Shown: in pieces, positions 1 to 8,271 of the stretch
How the letters are laid out: every line of letters starts with the position of its first letter
How positions within the stretch are numbered: the first letter of the stretch is position 1
DNA from: Phycisphaerae bacterium
GTDB lineage: Bacteria > Planctomycetota > Phycisphaerae > Sedimentisphaerales > Anaerohalosphaeraceae
DNA: 57,109 nucleotides
Direction of reading: 5' to 3'
Assembly: GCA_012729675.1 (NCBI GenBank)
Contig: JAAYCR010000064.1
Location: 1 to 57,109, forward strand
The notes under the pieces: model-generated
What the model was told of the DNA's origin: nothing
Seen by the model: only the letters and a program-made list of their open reading frames with translations
Databases searched by the model: none
Made by a program: the position numbers and the translations under genes

Positions 1-23
1 CTTACCTGTTGATCCGTAACCAT
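1..23 (-). CDS. Start of IstA-like transposase (partial)
   Basis: Only the first residues, MVTDQQVR, are in the window. They follow an AGGAG Shine-Dalgarno seven bases upstream of ATG. MVTDQQVR is the common N-terminus of IS21-family IstA transposases, DDE enzymes acting with the ATPase IstB. An imperfect inverted repeat at 22-54 overlaps the ribosome-binding site and could limit expression. The family is recognised from so few residues that the call is tentative. Confidence 0.5.
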
Positions 24-128
24 CAGAAATCTCCTAACTTAAGGAAATTCTGATAGTCTATTGTCTTTTGCTAATGTCCGGAATCTTTATTTGTCGCTAA
101 AGGTAAGAATTATTGTCGCTGATCAGCA
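1..128 (-). mobile_element. End of an IS21-like insertion sequence
   Basis: The first 128 bases look like the 5' end of an IS21-family element running off the left edge. On the minus strand the region opens with TGCTGATCAGCGACAATAAT, and a related AGCGACAA word recurs about 22 bases further in, as in the multiple terminal repeats of IS21 elements. An SD-led start codon for a transposase-like protein follows at position 23. The outer boundary at 128 is a guess from the TG end; no target duplication can be checked because the other end is outside the window. Confidence 0.5.
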
Positions 129-177
129 ATACTGTTATTATAATTTTGGCCTTAGTTTTCATGATACAAATCTTTCT

Positions 178-312
178 TTAACAATTACCTGACTTAAATG
201 CAAAATACTTGGAAAAATAGGGACAGCTACGAATGGCACTGTCCCTATTTTTCCCGACCTCAATATCCGTCAGCCGGCCGAGGGCGTCGTATCGAATTAT
301 CGCTTTGGTCAT
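178..312 (-). pseudogene. RHS/YD-repeat protein remnant
   Basis: The minus strand encodes a 44-residue frame beginning MTKAIIRYDALGRLTDIEV. The YDALGRLT segment is the hallmark of RHS/YD-repeat cell-surface proteins, which normally have dozens of such repeats. Here one repeat survives and the frame then runs into the palindrome at 211-254 and stops. No Shine-Dalgarno is visible. This is a fragment cut off by a small inverted-repeat insertion, not a functional gene. Confidence 0.45.
211..254. repeat. REP-like perfect palindrome
   Basis: Two perfect 16-base arms (211-226 and 239-254, GGAAAAATAGGGACAG and its complement) enclose a 12-base loop. Similar GGGACAG hairpins are widespread as REP/RAYT-type dispersed palindromes. 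No RAYT transposase gene is in the window. It interrupts the RHS-like fragment. Confidence 0.6.
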
Positions 313-537
313 GTTCAATGTCATCAATTGTTCTGTTTGTCAAATAAAGCGTCTGACCTGCTCTGTAGAAAAGCTCTTTAAAAAGTAAAAAAAAGCTTAA
401 TTTTAGACTTGCACCATCTTTTATTAGTGTGTATATGCTGGATTATGAGCATAACATCCAAATCGCCAATTGAAGTGGCCAAGGCCGCCTGCGCGTTGGA
501 AAGCTCGTTGGCCTGCATATCCGTCAACGACTGATTG
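313..537. other. Gap with no convincing gene
   Basis: Between the RHS scrap and the next gene lies AT-rich sequence. A minus-strand frame (378-617) containing LTDMQANELSNAQAALATS is open here. It overlaps the end of the 538-1932 gene in another frame and starts inside it, so I treat it as a possible decayed fragment. Confidence 0.3.
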
Positions 538-1932
538 TCAATCTTCGTGGGCACGGCCAAACCTATCTGATTGATCATAAAAAAAATGGTTTGATTCCAA
601 ATAGAGCCAGTGCCCATTCTTTTTTTGAAAAGTCAACGTGGGAGGATTGCTATCCTTGAAAAAACAGCAAATCGTGACCTTGTTTACCCCCGGTATGTCC
701 ACGATCAAGTGATTTTTCTTTTCAAACCACTGGAACCGATGCATCATTCTGAAAACTTCTGCCCACTCTTTTTTTTCAAATTGGCGCCTTATGTCCTGCG
801 GTGTCTCTGACCAGGGATCCCATTTGATTTCATTAATCACGATGTTCTCGGTGGGCTGTTCGGCAACAAACAATTCACACCGCTTGTCATATTCATCACA
901 ATGTATCACGGACTGCATAAGCAGCCGCCATTGACCGTCTTTATACACACAGCGAAAATGTATCCGTGGCAGACCTAAATACGGACTTCCAAAAGGAAAT
1001 GCAGCGTCTCCCTGACCAAAATAAACGGAGGCATAATCTTCGCCGTAAAAATCAATACCTGAAATTCGACCGATGTCCTCAATTGATCCGAGAACATCCA
1101 GCACGGCCAATACGTCTTTTTCGATAAATTCCCCAAAGCAAACAAACGGCTCCGTAAACTCCCTGACTTTTTTACCTGCAAACCGAACATGCTCCGATAT
1201 TGCTTTCCAGTGGTTGTCTTCTCTGCGAAGTGTCAATTTATAAGGCTGATATTCGTCTGGCCGCAACCGGAAACCAGGGCCCAAAAATATATCAATGAGA
1301 GTTTCTTGTTGCATGACGGAACATATATTCAATGAAGGAAGAATTGTCTTCGTTACGTTTTTATTTTTGTCAACCGCCAGCGTATATATATTCACCGTTT
1401 CTTCGTCGTAATAACAGTACGTCCATTTGAACAAATCTTTGAGAGGAAATGTTTCGATGAATTGTATCTGTTGCACAGAATCGAGTTTTCCGGACAGCTC
1501 CGGGGCCAGTTTTCCAAGGCCGTCCAGCCTGTAATTTTCGAACGTTTTGATATAAACATTAAAGTATTTCGGACTTCTTTCCGACACGCTCCGATATTCA
1601 AAGACAGTGCAATTTTCAATTTCTGAATAGCTTTTCTTGCATTCGTAATCCGATAGGTCGCTCTTTCCACCAAAATATTCAACCCCCTCACGTTGATTGC
1701 ATTTTTCCAGGAAAAGGCCCGCGAGGTGATCCGCATCGGCTTGCACAATCTCCCTTGCTGCAGCCTGAGCCGTAAAACTCAATCCGGCCAAGACCAGAAA
1801 AATAATATTACAGATCGTTGGGGAAAACGAAACGGAGCTAGACACCTTGTTTGATCGAAACAGATATAACCTTCTTTTCAACAAGGCATTACAGACCACG
1901 CCATCCGGCCAAGTTTGTGGTAAAGCACTCAT
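538..1932 (-). CDS. Secreted protein of unknown function, 464 aa
   Basis: I do not recognise this protein. ATG at 1932 follows a good AGGAG site. The product has a long basic N-region (about 35 residues), a hydrophobic stretch and a likely signal-peptidase site after AQAAA near residue 60. The mature part is rich in aromatic and charged residues, with repeated sections that look like predicted beta structure around phrases such as KDGQWRLLMQ, EDNHWKAISE and KNGHWLYLES. These three similar 'GxW' phrases suggest an internally repeated fold. It stands alone on the minus strand, with IS and RHS debris downstream. Confidence 0.6.
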   Translation of the reverse strand: MSALPQTWPDGVVCNALLKRRLYLFRSNKVSSSVSFSPTICNIIFLVLAGLSFTAQAAAREIVQADADHLAGLFLEKCNQREGVEYFGGKSDLSDYECKKSYSEIENCTVFEYRSVSERSPKYFNVYIKTFENYRLDGLGKLAPELSGKLDSVQQIQFIETFPLKDLFKWTYCYYDEETVNIYTLAVDKNKNVTKTILPSLNICSVMQQETLIDIFLGPGFRLRPDEYQPYKLTLRREDNHWKAISEHVRFAGKKVREFTEPFVCFGEFIEKDVLAVLDVLGSIEDIGRISGIDFYGEDYASVYFGQGDAAFPFGSPYLGLPRIHFRCVYKDGQWRLLMQSVIHCDEYDKRCELFVAEQPTENIVINEIKWDPWSETPQDIRRQFEKKEWAEVFRMMHRFQWFEKKNHLIVDIPGVNKVTICCFFKDSNPPTLTFQKKNGHWLYLESNHFFYDQSDRFGRAHED

Positions 1933-2167
1933 TTTGTCTCCTGTTTAACCCTTCCGCACGGCCGCACGGGCCGCAATTTCCTATATTATACATCCCCTCT
2001 CAACTTAAGCCAAAATAATTCTACCCAAGTAATCAATACGCAATAATCATTGACCAAATAATTGCACTCTTTCCCCAAAACCCCACAACAATTATTTTCC
2101 CCCGGATAACATCCCGCGGCCGGATCGCCTCATTTCTTCCAATCCAAGTTACCTTGCTATGCTGTCT

Positions 2168-2932
2168 TTAATAGGGCGGCAGCGGATAGCTGATTGCGGC
2201 CAACAGGCTGGCACCGTAACGCGCCCAGAGGTCTTCGGGGCTTAACAGGTCGTCTTCTCTGGCGAATTCAAGCGTAATGACAGGGATGCCCAGTTCTTCT
2301 CCGGCAAACGAGCCGAAAGAGCCGGGGCGAGCGCCCAATTTCCGCACCGGCATGGGGGAAAACGCGGCCATAAAATGGGCCAGCGACTCGCCCGGGCCGT
2401 CGTAGTCGATGCACTTGAGCGGCTGGTGAATGCTGATAATGCGGATCGGCTTGTGAGTATTGATCAGGTCATATAACAATTGTGATTCCGGCTCCGACAA
2501 TGCGGAATATCCGGATGTGGTGTTATTTTCGCGGTTGGCCGCGGGAAAATTGCGATTCAAGTCGATGCCATTGGCGTTGCCGCGTGTATTGCGGACGACG
2601 CCGTCCGGATTGGCGTTGGGAATAATCAGGATTCTGCGTCCTGCCGTCAGGTCGCTGCGCTGGCGGAGTCGTTCCATCAGACGGTACGTCAGCGGGATGC
2701 CCGCCTGCTCATCGCCGTGAATCGTCGCAAAAACAAAGATCGTCTCCGGCCCATCTCCGGCCGAATACAGATCGATCGGTCGATTTTCAACCGAATACCC
2801 CGCCGTCTGTACGGTAAAATGCTGAGGCACAGCGGCGGTTGACCTTTTCCCCGGCCCGCAGCCCATCACGCCTACACATAAGACTGCGGCGGCTGCAATT
2901 ACGAATGCACTGCTGTTTGTCGATAATTTCAT
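2168..2932 (-). CDS. M14-family murein peptide amidase, lipoprotein
   Basis: This is a zinc carboxypeptidase-fold enzyme of the MpaA group, which cleaves the gamma-D-glutamyl-diaminopimelate bond in murein peptides. Zinc-binding HGDE is near residue 73, followed by the substrate-binding NPDG and DLNRNFP motifs typical of M14. SIHQP supplies the third zinc ligand, and TLEF near the C-terminus carries the catalytic glutamate. The N-terminus is a lipoprotein signal ending in GVMGC, so the enzyme is probably membrane-anchored outside the cytoplasm, unlike cytoplasmic E. coli MpaA. The gene lies about 50 bases after ftsI on the same strand, consistent with wall turnover. Confidence 0.8.
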   Translation of the reverse strand: MKLSTNSSAFVIAAAAVLCVGVMGCGPGKRSTAAVPQHFTVQTAGYSVENRPIDLYSAGDGPETIFVFATIHGDEQAGIPLTYRLMERLRQRSDLTAGRRILIIPNANPDGVVRNTRGNANGIDLNRNFPAANRENNTTSGYSALSEPESQLLYDLINTHKPIRIISIHQPLKCIDYDGPGESLAHFMAAFSPMPVRKLGARPGSFGSFAGEELGIPVITLEFAREDDLLSPEDLWARYGASLLAAISYPLPPY

Positions 2933-2982
2933 TTTTGTATTGTGGCAATAAAGTGTTTCATCGAAGGTTTAGATGTCGAAGA

Positions 2983-4734
2983 TCAGCGTTGCGCCGTGAC
3001 TTGATTGGGGCGCAGCGGTTTCGGCTCGGGATGGTCGATGACGCCGAGGTAAGGGAGAGTGTTTTCAAGAATCTCCTTGACCACCGGCGCTGCGACGCGA
3101 CCGCCGCTGTAGCCTTTGCCCAGATCCCGATTGGGTCGAATGATTGAGACCAGCACCACGACGGCGGGCTTATCGGCCGGGGCGCCGCCGACAAACGACG
3201 CTACATAGTTGCTCTCATCGTAGCCGCCGCCGGGAAGAGCCATGTTGGCGGTTCCGGTTTTACCCCAGACCTGGCAGTTTTTCAGTGCCGCCGGGGCGCC
3301 GGTTCCTTCGTTGACGACAGCGGTCAGGGCGTCCCGCACCATCCAGTGGGCGACTTCGGGCTTCAAAATATACCCCGCCCCCGCGCCGGGCTGTTTGTAT
3401 TCGGTGACTTTTCCGCTGCGATCCACCACGGCGCGGACGATATGCGGCCGCACGACGCTGCCGCCGTTGGCCAAAATGCAGTAGGCCCGCGCCATTTGCA
3501 GGGCGGTGACGGAGACCTCGTGACCGAACGGAATGCGGGTGATGCTCCAGCCGCTCCATCGGTTCAGCGGGTGCAAAATTCCCCCCTCTTCGCCGGGCAT
3601 ATCCACGCCGGTCGGTGTCCCGAAACCGAACAACTGCAAGCCGTTATAAAGCTTTTTGTCGCCCATCGTCAGGCCGATCTTGGCCATGCCCACGTTGCTG
3701 GAGTGAATCTGAATCTCGCGCATATCCAGCACGCCGTAGCGTTTGTTGCCGAACTCCCCGATGCGGTAGCGGGCAAAGTAGCCGTTTTCGCAATCAAACT
3801 TTTCATTATAGCCGACGGCCCCGCTGTCCAGTGCGATGGCCGCGACGATGGGTTTAAAGATGCTGCCCGGCTCATAGACATCGCCGATCGCGCGGTTCTT
3901 CATCCGCTCCGGCGGCGTGCGCGAAAAGGCGTCCGGATCATAATCCGGCAGCGAGACCATCGCCAGGATCGCACCGGTCCACGGGTTCATCATGATCCCG
4001 ACCGCCGCCTCGGCTTCATACTCGGTCATTTTTTTGTGCACTGCGGCCCGCACGAATTCCTGTATCGTCGTGTCTATCGTCAAGATCAGGCTTTGGCCGT
4101 CCACGCTTTCGACCCGGTCGGCCAGGGACGCGGCAATCGGGCGGCGCATCGCATCGACGACAAAGACGCTTCTTCCCTCACTGCCGCGCAACAGGGCGTC
4201 ATACCGCTGTTCAAGGCCCGCCAGCCCAATTTGATCGGTTCCGATAAAACCGATGATATGGCTGGTCAGCGTTCCGCCGGGATAATAGCGTTTCCATTGA
4301 GACTCGGCGCCGATACCGGGCAGGCGGGCGGCCAGAACCGCGTCGCGCGTCAGGGCGTCCACGTCGGATTTGAGCGGGAGATAGCCCGGATTGGTCGCAT
4401 CGAAAATCATCCCGCAAATCTCGTGTCCGGGTACGCCGAGCGTGTCGTGCAGTTCTGCGGCGACGATTTTGACGGCTTCGGGGTCTTCGAATCGCCGCGG
4501 CTCGGCAAAGACGGTGTAGCTGATGTTGCTGGCCGCCAGCAGCCGCCCGCGGCTATCGACGATAAAGCCGCGCTGCGCTTTTTCGGGGACAACAGCGTTC
4601 TGCTGGCGTCGGCTGGTCTGTTCAAACGATTCGGATTGGACGACCTGCAGATCGTACAGCCGCCAGGCCAGAAGTCCGAAGACAGCCGTCAGCAGGACAA
4701 GTCCGAGCATTAACGAGTAGGTCTGTCGTCTCAT
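2983..4734 (-). CDS. ftsI: Division transpeptidase FtsI (PBP3-like)
   Basis: This class B penicillin-binding protein (583 aa) cross-links septal peptidoglycan. One membrane segment lies at residues 7-26. The dimerisation domain (RGFIVDSRGRLLA) is followed by the transpeptidase domain, which has all three active-site motifs: SIFK near residue 290, SSN near 345 and KTGT near 492. The start overlaps the end of the ftsL-like gene by four bases, which implies translational coupling. Its place after mraZ, rsmH and ftsL identifies it as FtsI rather than an elongation PBP2. Confidence 0.95.
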   Translation of the reverse strand: MRRQTYSLMLGLVLLTAVFGLLAWRLYDLQVVQSESFEQTSRRQQNAVVPEKAQRGFIVDSRGRLLAASNISYTVFAEPRRFEDPEAVKIVAAELHDTLGVPGHEICGMIFDATNPGYLPLKSDVDALTRDAVLAARLPGIGAESQWKRYYPGGTLTSHIIGFIGTDQIGLAGLEQRYDALLRGSEGRSVFVVDAMRRPIAASLADRVESVDGQSLILTIDTTIQEFVRAAVHKKMTEYEAEAAVGIMMNPWTGAILAMVSLPDYDPDAFSRTPPERMKNRAIGDVYEPGSIFKPIVAAIALDSGAVGYNEKFDCENGYFARYRIGEFGNKRYGVLDMREIQIHSSNVGMAKIGLTMGDKKLYNGLQLFGFGTPTGVDMPGEEGGILHPLNRWSGWSITRIPFGHEVSVTALQMARAYCILANGGSVVRPHIVRAVVDRSGKVTEYKQPGAGAGYILKPEVAHWMVRDALTAVVNEGTGAPAALKNCQVWGKTGTANMALPGGGYDESNYVASFVGGAPADKPAVVVLVSIIRPNRDLGKGYSGGRVAAPVVKEILENTLPYLGVIDHPEPKPLRPNQVTAQR

Positions 4735-4955
4735 GGGGTTTGCTCCTGCAGCCGCGGCGTCAGGACGGTAGGGTTGATCAGGCTTTCAAATCGAAGCTGC
4801 TGCTGCCAAAGCTGTTGGGTAATGTGCTTTTGCTCGACCATCGCCGAGCGGTACTGGTTAAACAGACGAACAGAGCTGGCTCGCAGGTGCACTGTGAACA
4901 CCAGCGCGCCCGTCATAAAAAAGACAATATACACAAACCGTGCACGCGACATCAC
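4731..4955 (-). CDS. ftsL: FtsL-like division protein
   Basis: The 74-residue product has one membrane segment (about residues 6-24) followed by a Gln-rich coiled-coil region. This is the architecture of FtsL, the small bitopic partner of FtsB, FtsQ and FtsI. Sequence conservation in FtsL is low, so the call rests on size, topology and position immediately before ftsI, with a four-base overlap. A second ATG three bases in (4952) is an equally possible start. Confidence 0.65.
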   Translation of the reverse strand: MMSRARFVYIVFFMTGALVFTVHLRASSVRLFNQYRSAMVEQKHITQQLWQQQLRFESLINPTVLTPRLQEQTP

Positions 4956-4963
4956 ACTTCATT

Positions 4964-5821
4964 TCAGGGGACAGGGACGATCAGTTTCATCCCGACGATC
5001 ACGTCGTCGGGGCTTTTCAGACGGTCTTGATTCATCTCGACCAGCGTTTGGAACCGTCGGCCGTCGCCCAGCGTTTTTTCGGCGATTTTCCAGAGCGAAT
5101 CGCCGGGCTGAACGACATATTCCGTCGTTCGAGGTTGGGCGGCGCCGGGGGCGCGGGTGGTCTGAGGCGGCGAAGCAATCCGTTCAAACATATTGGAAAA
5201 CCGCTGGAGGAGCGTTCCAGTCGGGGTAGCGGCGGCGGGTGCGGCAGGAGCGGCCGACGATGTGCCGGGCAGCGGCGGAATGGTCAGCGTACTGCCGGCG
5301 ATGATCCTGTCCGGTGAGGACATCACGTCTTGATTGGCCTCGTAAAGAAACTGCACCACCGCCCGCCGGTTCCCCTCTTCGGGGCCGTAGTATTTTTGGG
5401 CGATGCTGGCCAGTGTTTCGCCGCGCTGAACCGTATGTTCGCGCACAGCCGCGGCGGCCGGCGTCGGCTGCGGAAGCTGGCGGGGCTGTTCGACAATGAC
5501 CGTCGGCGCCGGCTGCGGCACAGCGGGTGTTATGATATCAGGTGGAACGACCGTCGGCGTTGAACTGCCGCCCAGAATGATGACCTCCTGGGGCGCCTCG
5601 GTCACCCGAAGCGGCACCCCGTTGCCAAGACGCTGGGCTGTTTCCGTCACCCCATGATCAATCACCATCGCCGGCCCGCTCGGCGGGGTAAGCGAGGTCG
5701 TCTTGACGACGTCCTCGGCGGCGGCTGATTTCAGAAAAGGCGGAAACCCGTTGATCAAAAAAGCGATCAGGACAATAAACAACAATCCCAGCAGTAACCC
5801 CACCTTGGCGTCAGCAGTCAT
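4964..5821 (-). CDS. Membrane-anchored protein with two LysM domains
   Basis: An N-terminal membrane helix (about residues 5-25) is followed by a Pro/Ala-rich linker and two LysM domains, one in the middle (HTVQRGETLASIAQKYYG) and one at the C-terminus (YVVQPGDSLWKIAEKTLG). LysM binds peptidoglycan glycans, so the protein probably tethers the division machinery to the wall. ATG at 5821 is preferred because AAAAGGAG precedes it by eight bases; an upstream in-frame ATG at 5842 has no such site. It sits between rsmH and the ftsL-like gene, where many phyla have no LysM gene. Confidence 0.85.
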   Translation of the reverse strand: MTADAKVGLLLGLLFIVLIAFLINGFPPFLKSAAAEDVVKTTSLTPPSGPAMVIDHGVTETAQRLGNGVPLRVTEAPQEVIILGGSSTPTVVPPDIITPAVPQPAPTVIVEQPRQLPQPTPAAAAVREHTVQRGETLASIAQKYYGPEEGNRRAVVQFLYEANQDVMSSPDRIIAGSTLTIPPLPGTSSAAPAAPAAATPTGTLLQRFSNMFERIASPPQTTRAPGAAQPRTTEYVVQPGDSLWKIAEKTLGDGRRFQTLVEMNQDRLKSPDDVIVGMKLIVPVP

Positions 5822-5846
5822 TTGGACAACTCCTTTTTCCATACTC

Positions 5847-6779
5847 TTATAACCGTTTTGCTATTCGCAGTTTTGCGCTTCGACTGCGAGGGTTTCGGGT
5901 CGCTTCATCGCGCGTTGGCTGAATCGGTTTCTTCGTCAGCACCTCATAAACACCCTCTGATTTTTTTTGACGGAAGTCATTCTTGACCATACCGTCCTCA
6001 AGACTGTGAAAACTAATCACGGCGATCATCCCGCCGGGTTTGAGCAGATTCGGCGCCGCATCCAGCAGCGTTTGCAGGCGGCCCAGCTCGTCGTTGACTG
6101 CGATCCGCAGCGCCTGAAACGTTCGCGTCGCCGGATGGATGCGGTGTCCCCGCGCGGGGGCCTTCAGAGCACGGCAGATCAATCCCGCCAGCTCGGCGGT
6201 CGTGGTGATCTTTTGCCGCTGCCGCTGCTCGACAATAAACCGGGCAATCCTCCGTGATGCCCGGTCTTGTCCGTACCGGTAAATCAAATCCGCCAGTTCC
6301 GTCTGGCTCAGGCGATTTACCAAGTCCGCCGCAGTGGTCTTGAGCCGGTCGTCCAGCCGCATATCGAGCGGCATTGCCTTCTGAAAGCTCAGCCCGCGCT
6401 GCACGTCTTCCAGTTGACCGGAACAAAAGCCCAAATCCGCCAAAATACAATCTACTTTTTCAATGCCTCGTTCCGCCAGAAGGTCGGCCAAGCGGTCAAA
6501 ATTCGCTCGCACCAACTCGACCCGGCAAGAAAGGCCGCTTAAATGTTGAGAGGCCCTTTGGATACTGTTGTGATCGACATCCAATCCCAGAAGACGACCC
6601 TCAGGGCCTAACATTTGGCCGAACAATCCGCTGTGGCCTCCGTGCCCGACGGTTGCATCGACCATGATCCCATCCGTGGGAAGCTTGATCCATTCCATTA
6701 ACGGTTCAACAAGAACCGGTATATGCTGCGAGACGTCCGAGTCGTCCCTGATCGGGTCCGTATCCGCAGCGGTGTTCAT
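5847..6779 (-). CDS. rsmH: 16S rRNA m4C1402 methyltransferase RsmH
   Basis: The product methylates N4 of cytidine 1402 in the ribosomal P site using SAM. At 310 residues it matches the family length. Diagnostic segments are HIPVLVEPL near the start, the SAM-binding DATVGHGGHS, DLGFCSGQLED (usually DLGVSSxQLD) and QALRIAVNDEL in the C-terminal half. The gene is a standard second or third member of dcw clusters. Four bases separate it from the 72-residue gene upstream. Confidence 0.95.
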   Translation of the reverse strand: MNTAADTDPIRDDSDVSQHIPVLVEPLMEWIKLPTDGIMVDATVGHGGHSGLFGQMLGPEGRLLGLDVDHNSIQRASQHLSGLSCRVELVRANFDRLADLLAERGIEKVDCILADLGFCSGQLEDVQRGLSFQKAMPLDMRLDDRLKTTAADLVNRLSQTELADLIYRYGQDRASRRIARFIVEQRQRQKITTTAELAGLICRALKAPARGHRIHPATRTFQALRIAVNDELGRLQTLLDAAPNLLKPGGMIAVISFHSLEDGMVKNDFRQKKSEGVYEVLTKKPIQPTRDEATRNPRSRSAKLRIAKRL

Positions 6780-6782
6780 TTG

Positions 6783-7001
6783 TCAAACAGCGCACCCGGC
6801 TGTACCGACCAGATGGCCGGACAGCAACGCCTGCATTTGCGGGGAAAAGGAGACCTTCTCGAAAGCCCCGCCAAGTTGCTGGATTCTGCCCAGACGCTCG
6901 GCCAACGTCATCGCCGAGGACAGCGTTTGTTCGTCGCGCCCCCGCCCATCCAATCCCTGACGGACAAGAGCGACCGCATCGTGTTGTTCATAGCTAACCA
7001 T
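6783..7001 (-). CDS. Small dcw-operon protein of unknown function, 72 aa
   Basis: I do not recognise this protein. ATG at 7001 has AGGAGAG upstream, overlapping the mraZ stop region, and the stop is four bases before rsmH, so it is translated within the operon. The product (starting MVSYEQHDAVALVRQG) has no membrane segment and is probably helical, with TLAERLGRIQQLGGAFEKV as a likely amphipathic helix. It is not FtsL, which has its own candidate downstream. Confidence 0.6.
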   Translation of the reverse strand: MVSYEQHDAVALVRQGLDGRGRDEQTLSSAMTLAERLGRIQQLGGAFEKVSFSPQMQALLSGHLVGTAGCAV

Positions 7002-7011
7002 AGAGTCTCTC

Positions 7012-7491
7012 CTAATACTCGATTTCACGGCTTTGACGCTGGATTTGAGCCTGCCGCGCCTGGGTAATCTGGGTCTGATAAGAATTCAGATTATCGGATA
7101 AATAGTGCTCCCAATCCTCTGTATTCCAGACCTCAATGTGGTCGCGCACGCCCACCAGCGTCAGTGTCGCGCCCAGATGGGCGCGTTGTTTTAACTTTTC
7201 ATTAATCAGCAGCCGTCCCTGTCGATCCAGTTCGACCTTGCTGGCCAGGGCGAAGCTCAATCGCTCGTAGGCGACCGATTCGTCCGGGGCGCCAGAGCCG
7301 GGAGCACCGACTAAGGCGATCTGCTGAAAATATTTTTCGGGGTAAAGGCTCAAAATGCCGTTGGCTCCCATTGACAGGTAAAAGTCACTGCCGTATTGTT
7401 CGGTATCGATCTGACTGCGGAGTTTGTTCGATATGAAAAGTCGATTCTTTTCATCGATCGTGTGTTCGTATTCGCCTGTTAACATCAGCAT
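7012..7491 (-). CDS. mraZ: Transcriptional regulator MraZ
   Basis: MraZ is a double AbrB-like (swapped-hairpin) DNA-binding protein that controls the dcw operon. The N-terminal copy has GEYEHTIDEKNRLFI and the second has VELDRQGRLLI, both matching the DxxGR signature. ATG at 7491 is chosen because GTGGAG lies nine bases upstream; a GTG at 7506 would make that site coding. The C-terminus is extended by a Gln/Arg-rich tail. Direct repeats that fit MraZ boxes lie in its own promoter. Confidence 0.92.
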   Translation of the reverse strand: MLMLTGEYEHTIDEKNRLFISNKLRSQIDTEQYGSDFYLSMGANGILSLYPEKYFQQIALVGAPGSGAPDESVAYERLSFALASKVELDRQGRLLINEKLKQRAHLGATLTLVGVRDHIEVWNTEDWEHYLSDNLNSYQTQITQARQAQIQRQSREIEY

Positions 7492-7527
7492 GGCCAAATG
7501 CTCCACTTGGCAGTCATTTTGTGGGAT

Positions 7528-7555
7528 ATAGTACCACGCAGTCCCACTCTGTCAA
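7528..7555 (-). promoter_or_regulatory. mraZ promoter with MraZ-box repeats
   Basis: On the minus strand TTGACA (7550-7555) is followed by GTGGGA (7542-7547) and GTGGTA (7532-7537), two similar words exactly 10 bases apart, then a TACTAT -10 (7528-7533) at 16-base spacing. MraZ is known to bind GTGGG-type repeats with 10-base spacing. Placing them between -35 and -10 fits autorepression of the dcw operon. Confidence 0.6.
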
Positions 7556-7812
7556 ATGAAAATCGGCGTTTTATGAAAAATTATTGAGCTTTTCGCATAC
7601 AGATAATAAGACAAGCGGAGTGCCAAACATAGACCACCAACTACATATATTAAATAAACACCAAAGAACCACAAGATATTGTAAGCTTTTCAGTTTCTTT
7701 GAAATAAAGGCAAAGGCAAAAAAAACTGCAAATTTTCCCGGCCAACATGTTACCTTTTCACAGGGGATTCCCCTTCGTCACCGATGGGTCAAAGAAAAAA
7801 TATTCAAACCGG

Positions 7813-7841
7813 TTGACAGGTTGTGCCGAAGATGGTATAAG
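7813..7841 (+). promoter_or_regulatory. Sigma-70 promoter of ilvB
   Basis: TTGACA (7813-7818), a 17-base spacer and TATAAG (7836-7841) form a near-consensus promoter. Transcription from about 7848 would leave a leader of more than 400 bases before the preferred ilvB start. Confidence 0.75.
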
Positions 7842-7847
7842 TAATGT

Positions 7848-8055
7848 CTATGTTTCAGAACGATCGTCGGGATATCGGCGGTGTTTTGGCCTGAAACACG
7901 ACAATTAAAGAGTGTGGTTTTGGTTCTGCGGACGGGCTTTTTACCCCGGTCAGGCAGGTTTGTTCGCTCGGAGCGAGCAGACGGGTCGGCTGGAGAATGC
8001 CGTTATCCCGCGGACACCGGAATAACGAAATGTTTATCAGGAACAGGTACAATTT
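7848..8055 (+). promoter_or_regulatory. Long ilvB leader with hairpins
   Basis: This untranslated stretch contains a compact hairpin at 7961-7979 (arms around a CGG loop) and a second at 8001-8027 (CGTTATCC paired to GGAATAACG with one bulge). I see no run of branched-chain codons, no T-box sequence and no U-tract terminator, so no known attenuation type can be assigned. The length and pairing still suggest a regulatory RNA. Confidence 0.35.
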
Positions 8056-8271
8056 ATGGAATCGTCATTTCCCCCTCGCGGCGTGTGCGCGCCGTCTCCC
8101 CCCTATTGCCTCGGAAGTCAGGTCATTATTCATACACTGCTTGAACAGGGTGTTGAGGTGGTCTTCGGCTATCTGGGCGCGTCGGTTATGCCATTGTTTG
8201 ACGAATTCTGGCGGGTCGAAGCGGCTGCGCAGTTTGAGCGGAATAAACGTAACTTATTACAGGAGAATAAG
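8056..8271 (+). pseudogene. Degenerate duplicate of the ilvB 5' end, in frame with ilvB
   Basis: This frame is open straight into ilvB. It encodes a diverged copy of the ilvB N-terminus: GSQVIIHTLLEQGVEVVFGY at 8112 aligns without gaps with GSQVMVDMLVEQGVEVMFGY of ilvB, 210 bases downstream. Many differences are at third codon positions, so the copy evolved as coding sequence. The homology stops after about 33 residues. It could be the stub of a deleted second synthase gene, or be translated as a 72-residue extension from ATG 8056, which has only a weak ribosome-binding site. Confidence 0.6.

Noticed and set aside
3346-4713. Long plus-strand open frame opposite ftsI
   Set aside because: It is antisense to a gene with all PBP motifs; its residues are low-complexity and it has no ribosome-binding site. 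The high third-position GC of ftsI explains the lack of stops.
7848-8055. T-box or branched-chain amino acid attenuator in the ilvB leader
   Set aside because: No T-box sequence, no leader peptide rich in Val, Leu or Ile codons, and no terminator hairpin.
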